From JANLQX01 sp031423635 (GTDB lineage Bacteria > Actinomycetota > Acidimicrobiia > Acidimicrobiales > JANYDT01): 5,512 nt of DNA. The stretch spans positions 1 through 5,512 of the forward strand of contig JANPFX010000016.1 in NCBI GenBank assembly GCA_031423635.1, given 5' to 3'. The notes under the pieces were generated by a model. The model made no database searches, had not been told where the DNA came from, and saw nothing but the letters and a program-made list of their open reading frames with translations. Made by a program: the position numbers and the translations under genes. Shown one piece after another: positions 1 through 5,074 of this stretch. The first letter of the stretch is position 1. Each line of letters begins with the position of its first letter.

Positions 1-480
1 GATAACCCGCAACGACTCCGCTCAGAAGCCGCGTTCGCCAAACTTGCCGGTGTCTGCCCTGTTCCCGCATCATCAGGCAAAACGAGCCGGCACCGTCTCA
101 ACCGCAATGGTGACCGAGACGCCAACAACGCGCTGTACCGAATCGCGCTCGTGCGCATGCGCTTCCACCAACCCACCCGCGACTACGTCAAACGACGCAC
201 CGCGCAAGGTAAGACCAAGCCCGAGATCATCCGCAGCCTCAAGCGCTACATCGCGCGTGAAGTGTTCACCGCAATAGTCAACCCGCCCACCGACATCCCC
301 CATCGCAGCGAGCTCCGCCAAGCACGCCTGCAAGCGCGTCTACCCCTCGTCACCGTAGCCTCCGCTCACGGCGTCGCGACCATCGAACTCTCACGCCTCG
401 AACGAGGACTCCAACACAACACCGACCTCGCCAGAAGAGTCCACGCATGGCTTGACGACTATCTCACCAAGACCGCTTGA
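1..480 (+). CDS. IS110-family transposase, C-terminal part (left end outside window)
   Basis: The frame is open from base 1 to a TGA at 478-480 and gives 159 residues; IS110 transposases are usually about 350-420, so more than half, including the N-terminal RuvC-like DEDD domain, lies off the window. Residues 8-90 match the second (Transposase_20) domain: SEAAFAKLAGVCPVPASSGK, then RHRLNRNGDRDANNALYRIA and a Lys/Arg-rich helix ending KRYIAREVF. The serine of the PASSGK segment (residue 24 or 25 here) is the likely counterpart of the family's catalytic serine. IS110 enzymes are known to move DNA using an element-encoded bridge RNA. Residues 103-155 form an extra tail resembling an XRE-type helix-turn-helix, with the typical SRLERG third-helix signature. 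No frameshift is seen in the visible part, but whether the element is intact cannot be judged. Family call is confident; activity is unknown. Confidence 0.9.
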   Translation, partial: DNPQRLRSEAAFAKLAGVCPVPASSGKTSRHRLNRNGDRDANNALYRIALVRMRFHQPTRDYVKRRTAQGKTKPEIIRSLKRYIAREVFTAIVNPPTDIPHRSELRQARLQARLPLVTVASAHGVATIELSRLERGLQHNTDLARRVHAWLDDYLTKTA

Positions 481-500
481 CATCTCTAGGAGCTTCAAAC
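1..500 (+). mobile_element. Right-hand part of an IS110-family element
   Basis: The transposase reading frame implies an insertion sequence entering from the left edge. Its right boundary is not defined. IS110 elements often end shortly after the transposase stop and lack clear terminal inverted repeats. The stretch just after the stop (CATCTCTAGGAGCTTC, 481-496) is a plausible end by position only. The left end and the usual upstream bridge-RNA region are outside the window. The end coordinate is approximate. Confidence 0.4.
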
Positions 501-622
501 CCGTCGGCCACGGGATCACTCTTGAAGATTCCGCAGATTGTTTGCGTCCGTGACTGCGGCTTGAACGAGCGCAGTCCGAGTGAGCAAGGTCCCCCGTCAT
601 CGAAGCGAAAGTGCGTTACGGC
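481..622. other. Convergent intergenic region with two inverted repeats
   Basis: This gap of 142 bases lies between the stops of the transposase (+) and the LLM oxidoreductase (-). It has no convincing gene. It holds a nested inverted repeat at 493-527 (outer CTTCAA/TTGAAG, inner CCCGT/ACGGG) and a perfect 7-bp stem at 552-576. The boundary of the insertion element probably falls in its left part. Confidence 0.6.
552..576. terminator. Candidate bidirectional terminator hairpin between convergent genes
   Basis: GACTGCG (552-558) and CGCAGTC (570-576) are perfect inverted repeats with an 11-base loop. The hairpin sits between two converging coding sequences, 72 bases past the transposase stop and 47 bases past the LLM stop. 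There is no T-run on either side, so it is not a canonical intrinsic terminator; actinobacterial terminators often lack one. The call rests on position and symmetry only. Confidence 0.4.
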
Positions 623-1459
623 TCAGAGCCAGGTCAACGCCTCGGCGATGGGTGCGAGCGGTGCGGGGGAGTGGGGTGCGGGGAGATACACGATGCCCAC
701 GTCAGCTCCAGCTGCGGCCCACATCTCGGCCTGCTCGACGACTCCACCGACGCCTTTCTCCGGCACGTAGTGGAGGTTGACCGAGCACTCGATCTCGTTC
801 GGGTCCCGGCCGATGTCGGCACAGTGCTGCAGGAGGATCTCCTTGCTCTGCTTCCACGAGTCGACGTTGCGGGATATCGCGTTCCAGTGCTGGGCGTAGC
901 GGGCGACGGCTCGCAGCGTCCGCTTCGGGCCGGTGCCGCCGATGGCGATCGGAGGGTGAGGGCGCTGCACCGGCTTCGGCTCACAGCGGGCGTCGCGGAG
1001 TTCGAAGTGCGTTCCGTCGAAGTTGGCGACCTCGTCGCGCAGGAGACGGATGATGACCTCGCACCCTTCGTCGAACTGGTCGAAACGCTCCTTGAGCGGT
1101 GGCAGGGTGATGCCGAGCGCGGTGCACTCGTCCTGGTTCCAACCTGCACCGAGCCCGACGATGAGTCGGCCGTTGCTGATCACGTCGACTGTCGCCGCCA
1201 TGTTCGCCAACACGGCGGGATGTCGGTACGGCATCCCGGTGACCTGGCAGCCGATCCGGATGCGCGACGTCGCCACTGCCATCGCCGCGAGCATCGACCA
1301 GCCCTCGAGGCACTGGCCGGTTCGGTCGGAGAAGATCGGCTCGAAATGATCGAAGTTCCACGCGGTCTCGTAGAGCTCGATCCCGTCGGCTTCCTTCCAT
1401 GTCGCGAGCACATTGGCCCACGTGGTGTGCATGGGCGCAGTCTTCACTCCGAATCGCAT
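623..1459 (-). CDS. LLM-class (probably F420-dependent) flavin/deazaflavin oxidoreductase
   Basis: This 278-residue protein has the luciferase-like monooxygenase TIM-barrel signature. Residues 79-108 read RHPAVLANMAATVDVISNGR then LIVGLGAGWN, the family's most conserved block, followed by the usual E/D-C-x-A-LG turn (110-116). A second conserved stretch is PPIAIGGTGPKRTLRAVARY at 169-188. Length is typical for the short F420-dependent LLM subfamily. Such enzymes pass hydride between coenzyme F420 (or FMN) and a small organic substrate in the cytosol; the substrate here cannot be told from sequence. The ATG at 1457-1459 is favoured because AGGAGAG lies 7 bases upstream and MRFGVKTAP is a normal family N-terminus. 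It is transcribed leftward, alone or downstream of the trpB2 unit if transcription passes the 1531-1584 palindrome. F420 over FMN is inferred from family resemblance. Confidence 0.9.
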   Translation of the reverse strand: MRFGVKTAPMHTTWANVLATWKEADGIELYETAWNFDHFEPIFSDRTGQCLEGWSMLAAMAVATSRIRIGCQVTGMPYRHPAVLANMAATVDVISNGRLIVGLGAGWNQDECTALGITLPPLKERFDQFDEGCEVIIRLLRDEVANFDGTHFELRDARCEPKPVQRPHPPIAIGGTGPKRTLRAVARYAQHWNAISRNVDSWKQSKEILLQHCADIGRDPNEIECSVNLHYVPEKGVGGVVEQAEMWAAAGADVGIVYLPAPHSPAPLAPIAEALTWL

Positions 1460-1466
1460 GTCTTGA

Positions 1467-1473
1467 CTCTCCT
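1467..1473 (-). promoter_or_regulatory. Ribosome binding site of the LLM oxidoreductase
   Basis: On the minus strand AGGAGAG precedes the ATG by 7 bases. This near-ideal Shine-Dalgarno sequence fixes the start at 1459. Confidence 0.75.
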
Positions 1474-1530
1474 ACCGGCGGCACCAAACCGCAACCCGAG
1501 TGCGACTCCCGAGCCGCGTTGCGCGGTTGG

Positions 1531-1584
1531 TTGGCGCCGCGTTGTCGAGTTGACGACGTCGCCAACTCGACAACATGGCGCCAA
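1531..1584. repeat. Large imperfect palindrome, possible terminator or dispersed repeat
   Basis: The arms 1531-1552 and 1563-1584 are each 22 bases and pair with only two adjacent mismatches; the loop is 10 bases (ACGACGTCGC), itself containing the palindrome GACGTC. The outer part of each arm carries TTGGCGCC/GGCGCCAA and the inner part GTTGTCGAGTTG/CAACTCGACAAC. It begins 27 bases past the stop of the CxxC gene (reading leftward) and 71 bases before the LLM start. A partial extra copy of the inner arm (AACTCGACA) recurs at 1584-1592. A stem this long could end transcription of the trpB2 unit, though no T-run follows. It could also be a REP-like dispersed palindrome. The symmetry is certain; the function is not. 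Confidence 0.75.
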
Positions 1585-1611
1585 ACTCGACATACAAGTG
1601 CAGTCGAGACG

Positions 1612-1995
1612 TCAACCGGGGGCTGCACCGGAGGACAGACGTGCCCGCATCAGCTCGATCAGCTCGTCGAGCGAGTCGCACGATCGCATCGTCGGCGAAT
1701 CGACGAGAACTTCCCACGAGGTGCTCTCACGCCGCTGCCACGCGCCTGGCAACGCCTGGCCGACGATCGAGGAGTGTTCCTCACCGAGTTCGTCGCGGTG
1801 CAGGAATGACACGGTGGCGTCGAGCGACGCGATGAAGTCCCGCCATTTCGACTTCATCCCGGCGAAGCCGAAGGTCACGGCGCAGAGATGGCAGTCATAC
1901 GTGCTCGGCCGGACGATCTTGTGGACGAAGTCCTTCGCCTTCCCAGAGATCGTCCCGTCGGCGTTGTAGATGAAGACGATCTCCGGACCTGGCAT
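1612..1995 (-). CDS. Small conserved-type protein with CxxC motif, function unknown
   Basis: This 127-residue protein starts MPGPEIVFIYNADG. Its N-terminal two thirds look like a compact folded domain: a beta strand (EIVFIYNAD, 5-13), then HKIVRPSTYDCHLCAVTFGF (25-44) with C35 and C38 as a CxxC pair, an aromatic helix (KSKWRDFIASL, 48-58) and FLHRDEL (64-70). Cys, His and Asp in these blocks could bind a metal or form a redox disulfide; this is inference. I recall similar IYNAD...HK...P-S-TY-C-LC proteins annotated only as hypothetical, so I name no function. The tail from about residue 75 looks poorly conserved. Its ATG overlaps the trpB2 stop by one base (TGATG), and no strong ribosome binding site is seen, so translation is probably coupled to trpB2. 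It has no signal peptide or membrane segment. Confidence 0.8.
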   Translation of the reverse strand: MPGPEIVFIYNADGTISGKAKDFVHKIVRPSTYDCHLCAVTFGFAGMKSKWRDFIASLDATVSFLHRDELGEEHSSIVGQALPGAWQRRESTSWEVLVDSPTMRSCDSLDELIELMRARLSSGAAPG

Positions 1996-3353
1996 CAGAC
2001 CCGAGGGAGGTCGACCAGCGCCGCGGCAATCGCGGCGGCGGGGTAGTCGTAATCGACCAATCGTCCGTGCACGTAGCTCTCATACGCGGCCATGTCGAGC
2101 ATGCCGTGACCGCAGAGCGCGGTGAGGATCACCTTCGACTCACCCGACTCCTTGCACCGCAGGGCCTCCTCGACCATCGCTGCCAATGCGTGGGTCGGTT
2201 CGGGAGCGGGGATGATGCCCTCGGTGCGGGCGAACTGAACGCCGGCGGCGAAGCAGTCGAGTTGGTTCTTCGACATCGCCTCGATGAGGCCGAGCTCGTA
2301 GATGTGCGAGACGAGCGGGCTCATGCCGTGATAGCGGAGGCCACCGGCGTGAATCGGATCGGGGATGAAGTTCTTCCCGAGCGTGTGCATCTTCATCAGT
2401 GGGGTCATGCCGGCGGTGTCGCCGAAGTCATAGGCGTACACACCTTTCGTCATGGACGGGCACGCCGTGGGTTCGACGGCGACGATGCGGGTCTTGGCCC
2501 GCCCGGCAATGTTCTCGGCGAGGAACGGAAACGTGAGCCCGCCGAAGTTCGACCCCCCGCCCACACAGCCGAAGATGACGTCCGGATACTCACCGGCCAT
2601 TTCGAACTGCTTGAGAGCCTCCTGTCCGATCACCGTCTGATGCATCAGCACATGGTTGAGCACCGATCCGAGCGCATAGCGGACCGAGTCGCCCGACGTT
2701 GCGGCGACCTCGACCGCTTCGGAGATCGCGATGCCGAGTGAGCCCGGTGTGTCCGGCATGGCGGCGAGGATCTGACGTCCGGCATTGGTCACGGTCGACG
2801 GCGATGGGTGCACGGTGGCTCCGAAGGTCTCCATCATGAGGCGTCGATAGGGCTTGGCGTCGTAGGACGCCCGGACCTGCCATACCTCGCACTCGAGACC
2901 GAACTGGGCGCAAGCAAACGCCAGCGCGGTTCCCCATTGGCCCGCGCCGGTCTCGGTGGTCAGCTTCTTCACGCCGGCCTTGGCGTTGTAATACGCCTGG
3001 GGTACGGCCGTGTTCGGCTTGTGCGAGCCGGCAGGAGACGTGCCCTCGTACTTGTAATAGAGGTGAGCCGGGGTCCCGAGCGCCTTTTCGAGTCGGTGCG
3101 CACGGTAGAGGGGAGTGGGCCGCCAAAGCTTGTAGACATCGCGGACGGGGTCGGGGATCTCGATCGCCGCGTCCATCGACACTTCCTGCATGATCAGGTC
3201 CATCGGGAACAGCGGGGCGAAGTCATCCGGTCCGGCCGGCTGGAGGGTGCCGGGGTGGAGAGCCGGTGGGGGAGGACTGGAAAGGTGGGGAACGATGTTC
3301 ATCCAGGTACGCGGGATGTCGGTCTCCGGCAGCAGGAACTTGGTCGTCGACAC
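1995..3353 (-). CDS. trpB: Tryptophan synthase beta chain, TrpB2 type (PLP enzyme)
   Basis: This 452-residue cytosolic enzyme belongs to the TrpB2 (TrpB-like) branch, known to make tryptophan from indole and a serine-type donor; TrpB2 members usually lack the residues needed to pair with TrpA. The PLP lysine is K112 in GSHKPNTA, the catalytic Glu is E134 in TETGAGQWG (Trp after Gln is the TrpB2 form; classic TrpB has His), the phosphate loop is GCVGGGSNFGG (262-272), E385 lies in IPAPEPTHA, and the C-terminal cofactor-ring motif is CGHGMLD (414-420). The N-terminus FLLPETDIPRTWMNIVPHL and the PPPPALHPGT stretch are also typical of TrpB2. The GTG at 3351-3353 is chosen over the internal Met at residue 18 because GGAGG lies 5 bases upstream and the family needs this N-terminal segment. 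No trpA or other trp gene is in the window. It overlaps the CxxC gene by one base and diverges from lpd. Confidence 0.94.
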   Translation of the reverse strand: MSTTKFLLPETDIPRTWMNIVPHLSSPPPPALHPGTLQPAGPDDFAPLFPMDLIMQEVSMDAAIEIPDPVRDVYKLWRPTPLYRAHRLEKALGTPAHLYYKYEGTSPAGSHKPNTAVPQAYYNAKAGVKKLTTETGAGQWGTALAFACAQFGLECEVWQVRASYDAKPYRRLMMETFGATVHPSPSTVTNAGRQILAAMPDTPGSLGIAISEAVEVAATSGDSVRYALGSVLNHVLMHQTVIGQEALKQFEMAGEYPDVIFGCVGGGSNFGGLTFPFLAENIAGRAKTRIVAVEPTACPSMTKGVYAYDFGDTAGMTPLMKMHTLGKNFIPDPIHAGGLRYHGMSPLVSHIYELGLIEAMSKNQLDCFAAGVQFARTEGIIPAPEPTHALAAMVEEALRCKESGESKVILTALCGHGMLDMAAYESYVHGRLVDYDYPAAAIAAALVDLPRV

Positions 3354-3358
3354 AGCAG

Positions 3359-3363
3359 CCTCC
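3359..3363 (-). promoter_or_regulatory. Ribosome binding site deciding the trpB2 GTG start
   Basis: GGAGG on the minus strand lies 5 bases before the GTG at 3353. The open frame continues far upstream through the lpd antisense strand, so this site, with the family N-terminus, is what sets the true start. Confidence 0.75.
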
Positions 3364-3426
3364 GGGTTCAGTGTTGGATCAGCGCGACGGTAGCGGACGG
3401 GCGCGGTTCCTGCCTTCGGCCACGAT

Positions 3427-3529
3427 CCTGGGTCGGCTGGCGTCGTTGGGTCGGCGGGAGTGCACTTATGCACAGATTCCGACCCGATGAGTGTGAGCCG
3501 ACCCAGAGAATGTGAGCCGACCCAGGGAA
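3427..3529. repeat. Array of five GGGTCGG/CCGACCC motifs with dyad symmetry
   Basis: The core occurs as GGGTCGG at 3430-3436 and 3448-3454, and as CCGACCC at 3479-3485, 3498-3504 and 3517-3523. Spacing is 18 bases on the left side and 19 and 19 on the right. The last two are part of a 19-bp tandem repeat, TGTGAGCCGACCCAGAGAA (3492-3510) and a copy with one change (3511-3529). The two orientations face each other around GTGCA-CTTA-TGCAC (3460-3473): the inner pair is exactly symmetric about 3466.5 and the next pair about 3467. CCTGGGTCGGCT (3427-3438) is the exact reverse complement of 3515-3526. Possible roles are an operator with paired half-sites for a regulator of trpB2, lpd or both, or a structured leader or repeat element. 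The pattern is directly visible; the role is inferred. Confidence 0.7.
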
Positions 3530-3560
3530 CCTGGGGAGACCGGGTGATCGTGTTTCGGCG

Positions 3561-3587
3561 TTGCACAGCGCTGGTCGTTGGTAGCGT
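3561..3587 (+). promoter_or_regulatory. Weak candidate promoter for lpd
   Basis: TTGCAC (3561-3566) and TAGCGT (3582-3587) are separated by 15 bases, short of the ideal 17. TAGCGT fits the TANNNT form of actinobacterial -10 boxes. It would place the transcript start near 3594, leaving a leader of under 20 bases before the GTG. This is a guess from position and weak matches. Confidence 0.25.
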
Positions 3588-3605
3588 CTCCCCTGGTTCG
3601 TTTTC

Positions 3606-3611
3606 GAGAGG
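3606..3611 (+). promoter_or_regulatory. Unusual purine stretch abutting the lpd GTG start
   Basis: GAGAGG ends immediately before the GTG at 3612-3614, leaving no spacer, so it cannot work as an ordinary Shine-Dalgarno site. No better site lies within the preceding 20 bases, which suggests weak or leaderless initiation. Confidence 0.4.
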
Positions 3612-5015
3612 GTGAGTCCTACGGCAGAGCACTTTGATCTGGTCGTCATCGGTGGTGGCCCTGGTGGCTATGCCGCAGCGCTGTACGGTTCGGCGGCGGG
3701 CCTCAACGTCGCCGTGGTCGAGCGCGACAAGGTAGGCGGCACCTGCCTGCACCGTGGCTGTGTGCCCGCCAAGGAGTTCCTGGAAACGGCAGCGGTGTTC
3801 CGTACCGTGTCGCACGCTTCCAAATTCGGCATCATGTCGAGTGAGCCGAAGGTCGACTTCAAGACCAGTCAAGCCCGGAAGCAGTCGATCGTCGACAACC
3901 TCTGGAAGGGCCTTTCGGGCCTGATGAAGAAGAAGAAGATCACGATCGTCAACGGCACCGGAACCCTGCACACGGGTCACCATGTGAAGGTTTCCGACGG
4001 TACAGAGCTCACCGGGACCAACATCATCCTTGCTGCGGGCTCCGTGCCCCGCACGATCCCCGGATTCGAGCCCGATGGTCGCCTGGTCTTCACCAGCGAC
4101 GAGTTCCTCGACCTCGACATGATGCCCGGGTCGGCCGTCGTGATCGGCGCCGGCGCGATCGGCTGTGAGTTCGCGTCGACGATGAGCGATCTCGGCACCA
4201 AGGTCACCATCCTCGAGGCCATGCCGAAAATGCTGCCCGGCTGCGATGTCGACGTAGTCGACGTGGTGGCGCGCTCGTTCAAGAAGCGGGGGATCGACGT
4301 GCGCCTCGGCGTCGGCGTCACCGGCCATTCGCCGTCGGCCGACGGTCTCGCCACCACCGTGCAGTTCGGCAACGGTGAATCGATCACCGTCGACGCCGTC
4401 GTGGTGTCCGTCGGGCGTCGCCCGCGCATCGAAGAACTGCTCGACGAGGGCACCGGCGTCACGGTGACCGATCGTGGCTTCATCGAGGTCGACGGCCTCA
4501 TGCGAACCACAGCACCGAACGTCTACGCCGTCGGCGACCTCGTCCCGACGGCTCAGTTGGCCCACATCGGCTACGCCGAGGCGATCATTGCGATCAAGAC
4601 CATCCTCGGCGAGCGTGCGTTCCCGATCGACTACAGCCGCGTGCCGTGGTGCATCTACTGCCATCCCGAAGTGGCCTTCGCCGGCCTCTCGGAGGAACAG
4701 GCGATAGCCGCCGGGCACGACGTCGTGGTGGCCAAGGAGCGCTTCATCGGCAACAGTCGGGCCCAGATTCTCGGCGAGACGGATGGCCTCGTGAAGGTCA
4801 TCGCCAAGAAGAACGCCGACGGTCGGCCGGGTCAGATCCTGGGCGTGCACATGGCCGGGCCCTGGGTCACCGAGCAGCTCGGCCAGGCCTATCTCGCCGT
4901 GAACTGGGAAGCCTCGGTCGACGACGTCGCTTCGTTCATCCAGCCGCACCCATCGCTCTCAGAAACCTTTGGGGAGGCGTTCCTCCACCTGCTCGGCCGC
5001 CCTCTCAACGGTTGA
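3612..5015 (+). CDS. lpdA: Dihydrolipoyl dehydrogenase (E3 of 2-oxo acid dehydrogenase complexes)
   Basis: This 467-residue enzyme has the normal length for E3. It reoxidises dihydrolipoyl groups on E2 (and possibly glycine cleavage H protein) with FAD and NAD+, in the cytosol. Motifs in order: FAD-binding GGGPGGY (14-20); redox disulfide GGTCLHRGCVPAK (C45, C50); NAD-binding GAGAIGCEFA (179-188); second FAD motif YAVGDL (305-310); and the C-terminal dimer interface with HPSLSE, where H446 and E451 form the catalytic His-Glu pair. All key residues are present. Translation must start at the GTG at 3612, since a TAG at 3582-3584 closes the frame upstream and the FAD motif begins at once. The only purine-rich site, GAGAGG, touches the start codon, so initiation may be weak or leaderless. 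The E2 gene follows 59 bases downstream, as expected for an E3-E2 operon. Confidence 0.96.
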   Translation: MSPTAEHFDLVVIGGGPGGYAAALYGSAAGLNVAVVERDKVGGTCLHRGCVPAKEFLETAAVFRTVSHASKFGIMSSEPKVDFKTSQARKQSIVDNLWKGLSGLMKKKKITIVNGTGTLHTGHHVKVSDGTELTGTNIILAAGSVPRTIPGFEPDGRLVFTSDEFLDLDMMPGSAVVIGAGAIGCEFASTMSDLGTKVTILEAMPKMLPGCDVDVVDVVARSFKKRGIDVRLGVGVTGHSPSADGLATTVQFGNGESITVDAVVVSVGRRPRIEELLDEGTGVTVTDRGFIEVDGLMRTTAPNVYAVGDLVPTAQLAHIGYAEAIIAIKTILGERAFPIDYSRVPWCIYCHPEVAFAGLSEEQAIAAGHDVVVAKERFIGNSRAQILGETDGLVKVIAKKNADGRPGQILGVHMAGPWVTEQLGQAYLAVNWEASVDDVASFIQPHPSLSETFGEAFLHLLGRPLNG

Positions 5016-5074
5016 TTCGCCGCCTTCTCTCTCGCTTCACCACCTACGTCCGTTCTCTCTTCGAAAGCCAAACC
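5016..5074 (+). other. Short spacer between lpd and the E2 gene
   Basis: The gap of 59 bases is pyrimidine-rich, with TTCTCTCT at 5025-5032 and again at 5053-5060. No terminator-like hairpin is evident, which is consistent with read-through from lpd into the E2 gene. Before the ATG only a weak GAAAG (5063-5067) at 7 bases could serve as ribosome binding site. Confidence 0.5.

Larger units (their letters stand above)
3354..3611. promoter_or_regulatory. Divergent control region between trpB2 and lpd
   Basis: This gap of 258 bases must hold promoters for both trpB2 (leftward) and lpd (rightward). It contains no convincing gene. Besides the repeat array at 3427-3529 it has a 6-bp inverted repeat CCCAGG/CCTGGG (3521-3526/3530-3535) and a wider pair GGGGAGA/TCTCCCC (3533-3539/3587-3593). 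A weak -10-like TACCGT lies on the minus strand at 3387-3392, about 33 bases before the trpB2 GTG. None of the promoter elements is strong. Confidence 0.55.

Noticed and set aside
611..1969. Plus-strand open frame of 452 codons across the LLM gene and the CxxC gene
   Set aside because: It runs antisense to the LLM oxidoreductase and the CxxC gene, spans the palindrome, has no recognisable domain and no ribosome binding site. It is a high-GC shadow.
2067..2741. Plus-strand open frame of 224 codons inside trpB2
   Set aside because: It is antisense to conserved TrpB2 motifs and shows typical shadow composition (rich in His, Arg, Glu and Gly).
2808..3515. Plus-strand open frame of 235 codons ending in the divergent region
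   Set aside because: It is mostly antisense to trpB2, then runs through the repeat array; no domain or start signal supports it.
3427..3529. Repeat array considered as a CRISPR
   Set aside because: Units are adjacent or only about 18-19 bases apart, there are no unique spacers of CRISPR length, and the motifs switch orientation.
3354..4949. Long open frame on the minus strand continuing upstream of trpB2 across the lpd antisense strand (984 codons in all)
   Set aside because: It is opposite a clear lpd gene, its residues are low-complexity His/Asp/Gly/Arg-rich, and trpB2 has its own GTG with a strong ribosome binding site. GC-rich coding DNA commonly opens such antisense frames.
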